This document shows, one piece after another, positions 1 through 8,634 of a DNA stretch of 64,000 nucleotides (position 1 is its first letter; every line of letters starts with the position of its first letter). The notes under the pieces were generated by a model that worked only from the letters and a program-made list of their open reading frames with translations, did not search any database and had not been told where the DNA came from. The DNA comes from Exiguobacterium antarcticum DSM 14480 (GTDB lineage: Bacteria; Bacillota; Bacilli; Exiguobacteriales; Exiguobacteriaceae), in the NCBI RefSeq assembly GCF_000685865.1, contig NZ_JMKS01000003.1, positions 868,001-932,000 on the forward strand, in the 5' to 3' direction. Made by a program: the position numbers and the translations under genes.

Positions 1-729
1 AAACGTAAACAAGAAAATCACCGTCGACAACGCATTGATTTTCATGGAAATCCCTTGTCGTGCGAGTGAATAGATTTCAACGGATAAGGTCGTAAAACCA
101 TTTCCGGTGACAAAGAATGTCACGGCGAAATCATCCAGCGAATACGTGAGTGCCGTAAAGAACCCGGCAAATATCCCTGGTGTGATGTAGGGTAAGATGA
201 CTTTCGTCAAGACGTCGAATCGGCTTGCTCCTAAATCACGCGCTGCATCGACGAGTGTCGGACTCATCTCCTGGAGTTTCGGAAGAACGAGAATGACGAC
301 AATCGGGACGGAAAACGCGATGTGTGACAACAAGACTGACGTAAAGCCAAGCTGAATGCCAAGCATCGTAAAGAAAATCAAGAAGGACGCACCGATGATG
401 ACATCCGGACTGACGATCAAAATACTGTTTAACGTCAACAGTGACGTCTCGATTCGTTTCTTACGGACCGCTTGAATTCCAATCGCTCCTAAGACACCGA
501 TAATCGTCGAGATCGCCGCTGACAACAGCGCGATGACCAGCGTATTCAAGACGATGATCAAGAGACGGGAGTCTTGGAACACTTCTTTATACCAGTCCCA
601 CGTAAAGGAATCAAAATTCGTCATGTTGTCGGCACTGTTAAAAGAATAAAATGCGAGATAGAAAATCGGTGCGTACAAGATGATGAAGACACCAATCAAG
701 TATAGATTCGCTAATTTGAGTCGTTTCAT
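1..729 (-). CDS. potC: Spermidine/putrescine ABC transporter permease PotC (3' end outside window)
   Basis: Inner-membrane permease subunit of a polyamine importer. The reading frame starts at ATG 729-727, overlapping the potB stop by one base (TGATG), and runs to the left edge without a stop, so the C-terminus is missing. The translation starts MKRLKLANLY and shows several hydrophobic membrane segments. It also has the permease coupling-loop (EAA-type) sequence DAARDLGASRFDVLTKVILP, which docks onto the ATPase. It is the last visible gene of the regulator-potA-potB-potC operon; the substrate-binding potD would be expected just off the left edge. The PotC assignment rests on the loop, the length so far and the gene order. 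Confidence 0.93.
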   Translation of the reverse strand, partial: MKRLKLANLYLIGVFIILYAPIFYLAFYSFNSADNMTNFDSFTWDWYKEVFQDSRLLIIVLNTLVIALLSAAISTIIGVLGAIGIQAVRKKRIETSLLTLNSILIVSPDVIIGASFLIFFTMLGIQLGFTSVLLSHIAFSVPIVVILVLPKLQEMSPTLVDAARDLGASRFDVLTKVILPYITPGIFAGFFTALTYSLDDFAVTFFVTGNGFTTLSVEIYSLARQGISMKINALSTVIFLFTF

Positions 730-1535
730 CACGTTGTCGCTCCTTTCTTCCGTTTCGTACTCGTCAAAGCAAGAATGATCGCCATCGCGATGATCAGGAA
801 GACGGCAATCGTCGCGCCCATGCCCCAGTTCTGTGTGACAAGAAACTGTTGCTCAATCGCCGTTCCCAGTGTAATGACACGATTCCCGGCAATCAGTCGT
901 GTAATCATGAACAACGACAAGGCCGGAATGAAGACGAGTTGACAGCCTGATTTCACTCCGTCGAGGGTCAACGGGAAGACGACACGGCGGAACGTCATGA
1001 AGTTGGATGCTCCCAGATCGCGCGCCGCAAAGACGAGGGACGGATTCAATTTTTCGATCGCATTGAAGATCGGTAAAATCATGAACGGTATGAAGATGTA
1101 GACGGAAACAAATACAAAACTGAAGTCCGTGAACAAAATCTGTTTCCGACCGATTCCGATGGCCTCAAGCGTCTGATTCGCCCATCCATAGGTACTGAAT
1201 AGACCGATGAAAGCATACGCTTTTAACAGGAGGTTAATCCAAGTCGGTAAGATGATCAATAATAACCATAATTGCTTATGTTTCGTTTTTGTCAGTAGAT
1301 AAGCCGTCGGATAACCGATGGCGAGCGAAAAGAAGGTAATCAAAAAGGCATACCAAAAGGAGCTTAACGTCATCGTCAGATAGGTCGAAGTAAAGAACTT
1401 TTGATAGTTGATGAGCGAAAAATGACCTTCGAGATCGAGAAACGAATAATAGACGACCAGGACGATCGGCGCGATGACGAACAACGCGATCCAAAAACTA
1501 TACGGAATCAGATACCAGTTGCGTGTTTTTTGCAT
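729..1535 (-). CDS. potB: Spermidine/putrescine ABC transporter permease PotB
   Basis: Second membrane permease of the polyamine importer, 268 residues with about six hydrophobic helices. The EAA-type loop reads FAARDLGASNFMTFRRVVFP, the signature for contact with the PotA ATPase. I start it at ATG 1535-1533, which overlaps the potA stop by one base; an in-frame GTG lies one codon earlier. A GAGGTG ribosome-binding site precedes the ATG. The one-base overlaps on both sides imply translational coupling within one transcript with potA and potC. Confidence 0.94.
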   Translation of the reverse strand: MQKTRNWYLIPYSFWIALFVIAPIVLVVYYSFLDLEGHFSLINYQKFFTSTYLTMTLSSFWYAFLITFFSLAIGYPTAYLLTKTKHKQLWLLLIILPTWINLLLKAYAFIGLFSTYGWANQTLEAIGIGRKQILFTDFSFVFVSVYIFIPFMILPIFNAIEKLNPSLVFAARDLGASNFMTFRRVVFPLTLDGVKSGCQLVFIPALSLFMITRLIAGNRVITLGTAIEQQFLVTQNWGMGATIAVFLIIAMAIILALTSTKRKKGATT

Positions 1536-2629
1536 CACAGCACCTCGTCATATGACTCAAGTCGTTTATCGAATTCCTCTTCCGTCTCATTTAGACGCAT
1601 GACATGAATCGCTTCCGGATCGAACGTCAGTCCAATCTGTTCGCCGACGATCGCTTTTTTTGTACTATGGACAAGCCACTCGTTTCCGACGTCATCCATA
1701 CAAGCGATCTCATAGTGCACACCGCGGAACAGTTGTGAATCGACGGTGACACGTAATTTCCCTTGGGCGACGCTCGTGATTTCCAAGTCTTCCGGACGAA
1801 TGACGATTTCAACCGGTTCATTCAATTCAAGCCCCCGGTCGACACAATCAAACTCGTTTTCCGCAAACGACACACGGTAGTCGGTCAACATCCGTCCCGG
1901 GATGATGTTCGACTCGCCGATGAAGTCAGCGACGAAACGGTTGATCGGTTCATCGTAGATGTCCGTCGGTGTACCGGACTGTTGGATCAGACCATGGTTG
2001 AGGACAAAAATTTCATCCGACATCGCAAGCGCCTCTTCTTGGTCATGGGTGACGAAGATGAACGTGATGCCAAGACGTCGTTGCAGATCGCGTAGTTCAT
2101 ACTGCATCTCCGTCCGAAGCTTCAAATCAAGGGCTGATAACGGTTCATCAAGCAGGATGACTTCCGGCTCGTTGACGATTGCCCGGGCAATTGCCACGCG
2201 CTGACGTTGTCCACCTGACATTTCCGTGATTTCACGGTTCTCATAACCGGACAAGTTGACGAACTTCAAGGCATCGAGGACCCGCGTCTTGACCTCTGCT
2301 TCCTTCATCTTTTTGATCCGTAAACCAAACGCGATGTTTTCAAAAACATTGAGATGCGGAAACAAGGCATAGTCCTGAAAGACCGTATTGACTTGTCGTT
2401 TGTTCGCCGGGACGTCATTGATTCGTCTACCATTAAACAGAATATCGCCTTCTGTCGCCTCGGTAAATCCAGCAATCAGTCGTAAGACGGTCGTTTTCCC
2501 GCAACCGGATGGTCCGAGCAACGTATAAAATTTCCCCCGTTCGATTTCAAAACTGACCCGATCAAGGACGGTCTGATCGTCAAAACGTTTTGTCACATCT
2601 GTAAATTGGATGATGGTGTTATCTGCCAA
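1535..2629 (-). CDS. potA: Spermidine/putrescine ABC transporter ATP-binding protein PotA
   Basis: ATPase of the polyamine importer, 364 residues. Visible motifs are Walker [10 protein letters not shown], the ABC signature [14 protein letters not shown], Walker [13 protein letters not shown] and the switch histidine in [12 protein letters not shown]. The C-terminal third is a TOBE-type regulatory domain containing VIRPEDLE. The open frame extends much further upstream, but the extension overlaps the regulator gene and has no family resemblance. I therefore choose TTG 2629-2627, which sits 8 bases behind a consensus AAGGAGG (2638-2644) and gives the usual family length. The stop overlaps the potB start. 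Confidence 0.93.
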   Translation of the reverse strand: MADNTIIQFTDVTKRFDDQTVLDRVSFEIERGKFYTLLGPSGCGKTTVLRLIAGFTEATEGDILFNGRRINDVPANKRQVNTVFQDYALFPHLNVFENIAFGLRIKKMKEAEVKTRVLDALKFVNLSGYENREITEMSGGQRQRVAIARAIVNEPEVILLDEPLSALDLKLRTEMQYELRDLQRRLGITFIFVTHDQEEALAMSDEIFVLNHGLIQQSGTPTDIYDEPINRFVADFIGESNIIPGRMLTDYRVSFAENEFDCVDRGLELNEPVEIVIRPEDLEITSVAQGKLRVTVDSQLFRGVHYEIACMDDVGNEWLVHSTKKAIVGEQIGLTFDPEAIHVMRLNETEEEFDKRLESYDEVL

Positions 2630-2642
2630 GTCCTGTTCCTCC

Positions 2643-3188
2643 TTATAAATACGAATCAGTTGCTGTGACGAGTACCTTCGTATCCGTCTCCGACTCATTT
2701 CGTAATTGATGAATTTCAGAAGCTTTATAATAGAATGTCTCGCCTTGTGTCGCAATAAAGGATTCGTGTCCCAGTCGTAACGTGACGCGTCCTTCGAGAA
2801 CGAAAACAAACGTTTCTGACCCCGACGGTTCATAGGCTTTAAATGCGCCTCCGGGTGCCAAATGCAACAAGACCGGTTCCATTTCCTTCTCATTCGATTC
2901 CGGAATCAGCCAGGTCACATGATACCCCTGCTCCGGATCCGCATAACTCGTGACATCTTTTTCTGTATAAACGACTTTCTGATTTAACGTATCCTCATCA
3001 AAAAAATCTTTTGCCGAGATGCCGAGTACTTCCAAGAGACTAAACAACGTCTCGATCGAAGGGGAGCTGATCTCCCGTTCAATTTGTGAGATGTATCCTT
3101 TACTCAAATCCGTTCTCTCTCCAAGCTCCTCTTGCGTCAAACCTTTTTGAAGACGCAGATTCTTGATTTTATTGCCAATCGTCCGCAA
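2643..3188 (-). CDS. XRE-family regulator with C-terminal cupin (PuuR-like), heading the pot operon
   Basis: 181 residues. The N-terminal helix-turn-helix (about residues 8-62) contains [20 protein letters not shown] and [13 protein letters not shown], typical of XRE repressors. The C-terminal part (about 110-180) is a small beta-barrel cupin ([26 protein letters not shown]) that in PuuR-type proteins senses a small ligand. The start is TTG 3188-3186 behind AGGAGGG. The stop lies inside the potA ribosome-binding site, so the two genes are almost certainly cotranscribed and the regulator probably controls its own polyamine operon. Ligand identity is inferred from context only. Confidence 0.88.
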   Translation of the reverse strand: MRTIGNKIKNLRLQKGLTQEELGERTDLSKGYISQIEREISSPSIETLFSLLEVLGISAKDFFDEDTLNQKVVYTEKDVTSYADPEQGYHVTWLIPESNEKEMEPVLLHLAPGGAFKAYEPSGSETFVFVLEGRVTLRLGHESFIATQGETFYYKASEIHQLRNESETDTKVLVTATDSYL

Positions 3189-3254
3189 TCCACGCCCTCC
3201 TTTCTTTCACTCAGTTTAGTATAAGATGACTTAAAGTTTACTAATTACGTACCG

Positions 3255-3284
3255 ATTATAGCGTATCCCATCAGTTAATCAACT
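3255..3284 (-). promoter_or_regulatory. Promoter and possible operator of the pot operon
   Basis: On the minus strand TTGATT (3282-3277), a 16-base spacer and TATAAT (3260-3255) form a good sigma-A promoter upstream of the regulator gene. The -35 box lies in an inverted repeat AGTT-AATC-AACT (3273-3284), a plausible autoregulatory operator. Two direct copies of AGTTTA(G/C)TA lie between promoter and gene (about 3219-3243). The operator role is inferred. Confidence 0.55.
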
Positions 3285-3311
3285 AAAATGTTTTAATTCC
3301 CAAAGGTTCAT

Positions 3312-3340
3312 TTGACAGCGATAACGCTTGCACCTACAAT
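3312..3340 (+). promoter_or_regulatory. Sigma-A promoter of the degV gene
   Basis: TTGACA (3312-3317), a spacer of exactly 17 bases and TACAAT (3335-3340) precede the DegV gene by about 33 bases, with an AAGGAGG ribosome-binding site in between. This is one of the clearest housekeeping promoters in the window. Confidence 0.75.
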
Positions 3341-3373
3341 TAATATCAGGTACTAAAACAAGGAGGAAACAGC

Positions 3374-4219
3374 ATGAAGATTGCATGGATTACAGACAGT
3401 ACGACCATTTTACCGGACTCGATTTCTGCACGCGATGATTTGACCGTCGTCCCGCTTCTCGTCATGAAGGACGGCGAAAGTTTTATCGATGGCGTCGACG
3501 TCCAAGCGGAAACGGTGTATGAATGGATCGACGCCAAGCATAAGATCACGACAAGCCAACCTTCGATCGGAACATTCACCGAGCACTACGAACGTTTAAA
3601 AGAGCACTATGATATCGGTTTTGCGATCCATTTATCGAGCGAACTCAGCGGAACGTATAATGCCTCCGTCCAAGGAGCTGAGATTGCTGGATTCCGGTTG
3701 ATTGCGATCGATTCCCGTTGCGGCATCTACCCGGCAGGTCAACTGTTGGCAGAAGCGATGGAACTTGCAGCAACCGGCATGTCGGTTGAAGAGATCGAAC
3801 AGCACATCCTTGAACGCCGCTTCGATCACCATATCGAATTCACTGTCGCCAATCTGGATCAACTGCAGGCGGGTGGACGGATTTCCTCAACCAAGGCGTT
3901 CGTCGGCAACTTACTGCAGCTCCGTCCCTTGTTCCATTTTGAAGATGGAAAAATCGTTCCGTATCAGACGGTCCGGACGTTCAAAAAAGCGCATGCGAAA
4001 CTGTATGATCACCTCGTCGAAATGCTTGAAAGTGGTACCGTCACCGATGTCTCCTTGTTCCACGCAGCGGCTTATGACTTAGCACTCGAATGGAAAACGA
4101 GTCTCGAAAAACGGTTTGATGTGACGATTCGGATCGATCATTTGACGCCTGTCCTCGGTTCCCATACCGGAAACCCGGCCATCGGGATGTCGTTTTTGAA
4201 TCCAACGAGCCGACGCTGA
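3374..4219 (+). CDS. DegV family fatty-acid-binding protein
   Basis: 281 residues with the DegV fold signatures: the N-terminal IAWITDSTT, DGESFIDGVDV, the TSQPSIGTF segment that contacts the lipid carboxylate, SSELSGTYNA, and the late HTGNPAIGMSF. Proteins of this family bind a fatty acid; in Firmicutes several (FakB type) present it to the FakA kinase for incorporation into phospholipid. No fakA neighbour is present here, so the precise partner is not shown. ATG follows AAGGAGGAAACAGC and its own strong promoter; a terminator-like hairpin follows. Confidence 0.92.
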   Translation: MKIAWITDSTTILPDSISARDDLTVVPLLVMKDGESFIDGVDVQAETVYEWIDAKHKITTSQPSIGTFTEHYERLKEHYDIGFAIHLSSELSGTYNASVQGAEIAGFRLIAIDSRCGIYPAGQLLAEAMELAATGMSVEEIEQHILERRFDHHIEFTVANLDQLQAGGRISSTKAFVGNLLQLRPLFHFEDGKIVPYQTVRTFKKAHAKLYDHLVEMLESGTVTDVSLFHAAAYDLALEWKTSLEKRFDVTIRIDHLTPVLGSHTGNPAIGMSFLNPTSRR

Positions 4220-4244
4220 TGTCTAAAGAGTAACTAATCCGGGT

Positions 4245-4275
4245 AAACCTCCTTTAGAGATTAAAGGAGGTTTTT
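4245..4275 (+). terminator. Perfect 12-bp hairpin: degV terminator that also contains the next gene's ribosome-binding site
   Basis: AAACCTCCTTTA (4245-4256), a 5-base loop and TAAAGGAGGTTT (4262-4273) are perfectly complementary and are followed by two more T, so the helix runs into a T5 tract. The AAAGGAGG in the right arm is the Shine-Dalgarno sequence of the TTG-started gene at 4279. The same element could terminate degV transcription and hide the ribosome-binding site in read-through transcripts. Confidence 0.7.
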
Positions 4276-4278
4276 GAC

Positions 4279-5007
4279 TTGAAAAACAAATGGATTTGGC
4301 TCAACTGGCTTGGTTTTGTCTTTACGATTGCGGTCAATGCGTTAGACGGTGGAAAAACAGGTCGTATCTCGGATACGATTTCAACCTTGTTCAAACCCGC
4401 AGGTTACGCCTTTTCGATTTGGGGATTGATTTATGCTGTTTTACTCGTCTGGTTAATCATGCAGACGATTCCGAAGTTCAAGGAACATGAGATCGCCAAA
4501 AAAATCGGACCCTGGTTCTTGATCAGCTGTCTCTTTAATGCGGCTTGGATTGTAACGTTCTCTTTCAAACTATTTCCATTGTCCGTCGTCGTCATCGTCG
4601 GTCTGTTACTTTCGTTGATCGTCATCTACTCGAAGATTGACCGCGAGACAAAAGCGTTACGTTTTAAATTACCGTTTTCGTTATATCTTGGTTGGGTGTC
4701 TGTTGCGACGATCGCCAACATCTTCTTGACGCTTGATACAGAAAACATCAACTCGTTGCTCGGCATCGGTGACGCCGGTTGGACGATGATCATGTTGGGT
4801 GTGGGTGTTATCGTCGCGTTATTGTTCATGTTCGCCAACCGCGATCCGATTTATCCACTCGTCTTCGTTTGGGCATACATCGCAATCAATTTCCAGTCCG
4901 ATAACGGACTTGTCGATACAGTCGTGCTTGGAAGCGTCGTCGTCTTGCTTGCCGGATATGTCTTCCTGCTCGTTCGGATGCGTCGTCAAGTCCACGTGAG
5001 CAAGTAA
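4279..5007 (+). CDS. TspO/MBR-related (tryptophan-rich sensory protein-like) membrane protein
   Basis: 242 residues with about seven hydrophobic helices. The segment FKPAGYAFSIWGLIYAVLLV is the diagnostic early motif of the family often annotated as tryptophan-rich sensory protein, a distant relative of TspO/CrtK; FNAAWIVTF in the third helix also fits. The biochemical role of the Firmicutes branch is not established. The start is TTG 4279 with an ideal AAAGGAGG 8 bases upstream; that site lies in the right arm of the preceding hairpin, so translation may depend on opening it. No enzyme active site is recognisable. Confidence 0.75.
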   Translation: MKNKWIWLNWLGFVFTIAVNALDGGKTGRISDTISTLFKPAGYAFSIWGLIYAVLLVWLIMQTIPKFKEHEIAKKIGPWFLISCLFNAAWIVTFSFKLFPLSVVVIVGLLLSLIVIYSKIDRETKALRFKLPFSLYLGWVSVATIANIFLTLDTENINSLLGIGDAGWTMIMLGVGVIVALLFMFANRDPIYPLVFVWAYIAINFQSDNGLVDTVVLGSVVVLLAGYVFLLVRMRRQVHVSK

Positions 5008-5057
5008 CGTTATTTCTCACTCATTTCGTCGTATACTGAACAAAAGGAGTGAATGTC

Positions 5058-5405
5058 ATGCACATCACATTTACAGAAACCGCCCTCGATCGAATTGATC
5101 AGTTACGCGGTGACACAGCAGGTCAATTGCATCTTTATTACGATACTGAGGGCTGCGGTTGCGGGAACTCTGGTATCTTCAGCATACGTCTAGTACCAGC
5201 CGCAACAAGCGAAGATATGACGATCGACTCAAATGTTGGTCCCGTCCTCGTCAAACGATGGTCCAGTCATTTTCTCGATCAAGAGATGACCCTTGACTAC
5301 AACGCTGAGAAAAAATCATTGATTCTAAAAAGTGACGGTCAATATTTCAATACGAACGTCCTTGTCACGGATCAAACCGGTTGCCAATTGACAGTCAATC
5401 GATAA
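5058..5405 (+). CDS. YqkB-like protein of the HesB/IscA-related Fe-S biosynthesis family
   Basis: 115 residues resembling Bacillus YqkB, classed with HesB/IscA-type Fe-S biogenesis proteins. It begins MHITFTETALDRI and carries a cysteine-rich turn DTEGCGCGNSGIF at about residues 30-42, the likely metal-binding element. The C-terminal CG-x-C of true A-type carriers is missing, so a carrier role is uncertain. I use ATG 5058 rather than the in-frame GTG at 5049, because AAAAGGAG overlaps the GTG and is correctly spaced only for the ATG. A strong terminator follows. Confidence 0.8.
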   Translation: MHITFTETALDRIDQLRGDTAGQLHLYYDTEGCGCGNSGIFSIRLVPAATSEDMTIDSNVGPVLVKRWSSHFLDQEMTLDYNAEKKSLILKSDGQYFNTNVLVTDQTGCQLTVNR

Positions 5406-5416
5406 CCCCATACAAA

Positions 5417-5452
5417 AAAGGCAGCCTCCCTTGTGGAAGCTGCCTTTGTATT
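5417..5452 (+). terminator. Intrinsic terminator after the YqkB-like gene
   Basis: AAAGGCAGC (5417-5425) pairs with GCTGCCTTT (5439-5447), with an inner TCC/GGA. The 210 bases between here and the end of the minus-strand c-di-GMP gene at 5663 hold no gene I can support. Confidence 0.8.
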
Positions 5453-5662
5453 GTGATGGACAGACAGGTAGTGTGTCGAGTAGAAGGCGGAGTCGTCTAT
5501 CTAAATGTACTGCGATTCTGTCTGCATCTTGCACAAGTCGAACAAATCCCTGCCCGGAATCTGTTCATGAAGCGATTGCGTCCCCCATGATCGCACGCAT
5601 ATTCCTTGCATGCTTATCTAGTATACGTAAAAAAGAGCGCACTGGATTTAAGCGATGTGTTC

Positions 5663-7705
5663 TCAAACGACATCCAGCACCGTTCGTTCGATCGTCTGCT
5701 GATCCAGATCCTTGACGTTGACCGGGCGGCTATAATAATACCCTTGACCATAATCACAGCCCAGCCGTTTCAGGAACTCGTGTTGTTCCAGCGTTTCGAC
5801 ACCTTCCGCGACCACTTCGATCCCAAGACTTTTCGCAAGCTGGATGATCATCTCCGTGATTGCTGTTCCTCGTTCGTCATGCGGCACTTCATCGATAAAC
5901 GACTTGTCGATCTTCAAGATATCGATCGGCAGGTGCTTGAGGTGGGTCAGTGACGACAGACCAGTGCCAAAATCGTCCAGTGCAATCGTCAGACTTAACT
6001 GCTTCAACTCTCCGAGCATCAACAAGGCACGGTCGAGGTTCTCCATGACAGAGGTTTCCGTGATCTCGAGCTGTAACTGAAGTTCTCCCCCATTCTTTAA
6101 CGAATGATGAACGATCTCCTTAATCATCAAGTTATGCGATTCGGACCGAAAATGCATCGCTGAGAGATTGACGGATACTTGACGGATGAAATGATTTTCT
6201 TCACGCCATAGTTCCATCTGATTCACGGTTTCTTGCAGCACCCATTGTGTCAGACGGTGAATGAGACTGTATTTTTCAGCAAGCGGAATGAACTCAGCAG
6301 GTGAAATGAACCCGAATTTCGGATGATTCCAATGAATCAGGACTTCCGCCTGTTCGACCTTTCCTGTCGCAAGAGCGATTTTCGGTTGATAGACCAGATT
6401 AAATTCCTTGAAATCCGTCATCGCCCGACGTAACGAACCGACGATTTGCTGTTCCCGGCGATCGGAATGGCGGGTTTCATCATAGATGACGAAGCGGTCC
6501 CGTCCTTCATTTTTCCCGGCACGTAACGCACTTTCCATCTGACCAATCCGCATCTCTAACGTATCGTCTACATTCGGAACGATGATGCCAATCGTCGCTG
6601 TCAGATGAATTTCTTGACCTTCCAGTACAATCGGCTGTCGAATCGCTTCGAGTACCTGCGTGAATGCTTCTTCTAACTGATCTGGAGGAATGTTTTTAAT
6701 CAAGAAAAACTGGGTTCCGTTGTATCGAATACAAGCTTCATCCTCCCCCAGCAATCCTTTGATTCGGTCTGCGAATTGGCGAATCACCGTATCCCCTTGA
6801 TCGAATCCAAATGTATCATTAATCCATTTGTACCCATCCAAATCAAGTAACGCCATCGTCATGTGTTGTTTGGTCCGGCTATACTGGGCATCAACTTTTT
6901 CCATATGATAATCGAGCCAACGGCGATTATGCAATCCCGTTAAATGATCCGTGTAGGCCATCATCTGCAAGGCACGTCGTTCGAGGTGAATATAGAGACC
7001 GACGATCAAAATGATGATGAAGAAGACGGGAATCGCGACGTCACCTAAAATATTCGATGTGACCGGGCGGTCCGCAATCTCAAGTGCCGACGACTCTGGG
7101 ATACAAAACGTCGTTCCTAACATGCCGACATAGTGCATCGTCGAGATCGCAAATCCCATCAACACCGCAACGGGAATCAGGATCCGTTTTTTATTGACGT
7201 GACGTGTCATGTACAGAAGCAGCAAGGCGACATACGCCACTGTGACGGCAATCAGGATCGATAAGGTGAACAATGCCGCATCATACCGGATATCTCCGTT
7301 AAACTGTACCGCCATCATGCCTAAATAATGCATCATCGCAATCCCGATTCCGACCAATGTGCCTGCGACGATGACTTTCTGACGCGTCAATTCCGAATAA
7401 TATAATAAATAAAACGCAATCCAGGCTGCCGTGACAGCAGGAACGATGGATAAAAACATCAAGACCCAGTCATAACTGACCGGTACAGCTAATTCAAACG
7501 CCCCCATCCCGACGAAATGCATGCCCCAAATGGACAGTCCCATCGTGATGGATGACAAAAATAGAGCTCGTTTTTTTAAAGAGACCGCTTTTGCGAGTCG
7601 ACGATTTAATTCAAGTGAGGCATAGGATCCGACGATGGCGACGATGACCGATAGGATGACCAATGTCTCTTCATAGTGTTTCGTTAAGATGATCCATTCA
7701 TTCAT
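5663..7705 (-). CDS. MHYT sensor - degenerate GGDEF - EAL protein (probable c-di-GMP phosphodiesterase)
   Basis: 680 residues. Residues about 1-245 form a seven-helix MHYT membrane sensor with the repeats MHFVGM, MHYLGM and MHYVGM; metal or gas sensing is proposed for this family. A GGDEF domain follows (about 255-415), but its signature is NGTQF (near residue 330), so cyclase activity is unlikely. The EAL domain (about 430-675) keeps the glutamate in EVL, LEITETSVM, ALDDFGTGLSS, LKIDKSFI and VVAEGVET, so c-di-GMP hydrolysis is plausible with the GGDEF as a regulatory GTP site. ATG 7705 follows AAGAGAGG. It appears monocistronic. Confidence 0.9.
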   Translation of the reverse strand: MNEWIILTKHYEETLVILSVIVAIVGSYASLELNRRLAKAVSLKKRALFLSSITMGLSIWGMHFVGMGAFELAVPVSYDWVLMFLSIVPAVTAAWIAFYLLYYSELTRQKVIVAGTLVGIGIAMMHYLGMMAVQFNGDIRYDAALFTLSILIAVTVAYVALLLLYMTRHVNKKRILIPVAVLMGFAISTMHYVGMLGTTFCIPESSALEIADRPVTSNILGDVAIPVFFIIILIVGLYIHLERRALQMMAYTDHLTGLHNRRWLDYHMEKVDAQYSRTKQHMTMALLDLDGYKWINDTFGFDQGDTVIRQFADRIKGLLGEDEACIRYNGTQFFLIKNIPPDQLEEAFTQVLEAIRQPIVLEGQEIHLTATIGIIVPNVDDTLEMRIGQMESALRAGKNEGRDRFVIYDETRHSDRREQQIVGSLRRAMTDFKEFNLVYQPKIALATGKVEQAEVLIHWNHPKFGFISPAEFIPLAEKYSLIHRLTQWVLQETVNQMELWREENHFIRQVSVNLSAMHFRSESHNLMIKEIVHHSLKNGGELQLQLEITETSVMENLDRALLMLGELKQLSLTIALDDFGTGLSSLTHLKHLPIDILKIDKSFIDEVPHDERGTAITEMIIQLAKSLGIEVVAEGVETLEQHEFLKRLGCDYGQGYYYSRPVNVKDLDQQTIERTVLDVV

Positions 7706-7838
7706 GGTAAGTGCCTCTCTTTTGGACTGACATTCCTATTAGTATCGTCTACTTCCCCTCATTTCTTCAGTCTTCTCATGAAATTTCGTAAGAATGGGTC
7801 TGTTTTTTCTAAAATAGAAGATTAAACTCAAGAAAGAC

Positions 7839-7866
7839 AAAAAAAGATGCCGGGATTCCGGCATCT
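7839..7866 (-). terminator. Terminator of the sigma/anti-sigma operon
   Basis: Reading the minus strand, AGATGCCGG and CCGGCATCT (7858-7866 and 7845-7853) form a 9-bp stem with a 4-base loop followed by a run of seven T, immediately after the anti-sigma stop. Confidence 0.85.
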
Positions 7867-7881
7867 GACTATCGTATCGAT

Positions 7882-8634
7882 TTATAGAGCAACGGACGCG
7901 ACGACTTCGCCGGTCGGCTTTTCTAGATCTGGTTCTGGTTCGACGGTGATGGCGACGGCATCAATCGTTCCGTCTCCTTTTAGCGGGAAGACCGCTGCTG
8001 CTTCTCCGTCTTTTTCGATGACACCGTTCGCGCGTGGTGTATCTCCTTGAATCGTCCACAGCTGGTACAATTCACCTTCTTTTAGCGGTGGCAAATCTTT
8101 TAGTTGGACGAGCATGTATTCTTTTTCGTCTTTCGTGAAAATCATGCTCGATCCTTTAATGGATGCCGTACTTTCAAAGTTTCCCATTCCTTTGACTTCG
8201 TCCATCGCGAATTCTTCTGTCGGAGAAGGGTCCTCCTGTGACAGGAAGTACGCGTTGGCACCAAGCGACAGGATTAAGGCCGCTGCGATACTCATCAACC
8301 AACCCAGTGGGACCGCACGTTTTTTCTGTTTTTGCGTCCGAGCCGATTCCAGCTCAGACACTTGGGGGTTTTCCTTGCGCGCTGATTCTGCAGAAGCAGG
8401 TGTCATCGGTTCATTCGTTGATCCGAGAACCTCCCCAAGGATTCTTGATTTCATGCCTGTCGGTATCGGTCGTTCCGGAAGTGATTCCGCGATGGGCAGC
8501 ATCAATTCTTGCATCTCTTGAAGCGTCTGTTTGCAATCGTCACAAGTCGCCAAGTGTGCTTCGAACGCGTCGCGATTGGTAGCCGATAATGTTCCGTTGA
8601 AGTAGTCAATTAAATCATGACAACGTTCTTCCAT
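7882..8634 (-). CDS. Anti-sigma factor with zinc finger and RskA-type C-terminal domain
   Basis: 250 residues. The N-terminal zinc-binding anti-sigma domain shows HLATCDDCKQTL (H-x3-C-x2-C) at about residues 27-38, which clamps the partner sigma factor. A single membrane helix (about 105-125, LGWLMSIAAALILSLGANAY) is followed by an extracytoplasmic RskA-like domain (LPPLKEGELYQLWTI, AVAITVEPEPDLEKPTGEVV). The start ATG 8634-8632 overlaps the sigma stop by one base (TGATG) behind GGGAGGG, so the pair is translationally coupled. It probably sequesters the adjacent ECF sigma factor until a cell-surface or redox signal releases it. Confidence 0.9.
   Translation of the reverse strand: MEERCHDLIDYFNGTLSATNRDAFEAHLATCDDCKQTLQEMQELMLPIAESLPERPIPTGMKSRILGEVLGSTNEPMTPASAESARKENPQVSELESARTQKQKKRAVPLGWLMSIAAALILSLGANAYFLSQEDPSPTEEFAMDEVKGMGNFESTASIKGSSMIFTKDEKEYMLVQLKDLPPLKEGELYQLWTIQGDTPRANGVIEKDGEAAAVFPLKGDGTIDAVAITVEPEPDLEKPTGEVVASVAL

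Noticed and set aside
2630-2893. Long N-terminal extension of potA
   Set aside because: It overlaps the upstream regulator in another frame, has no family similarity, and a consensus ribosome-binding site marks TTG 2629 as the start.
5450-5662. A 44-codon plus-strand frame (ATG near 5456) after the YqkB-like terminator
   Set aside because: No ribosome-binding site and no promoter; it begins just behind a strong terminator and is rich in rare-looking coding triplets. Considered chance.
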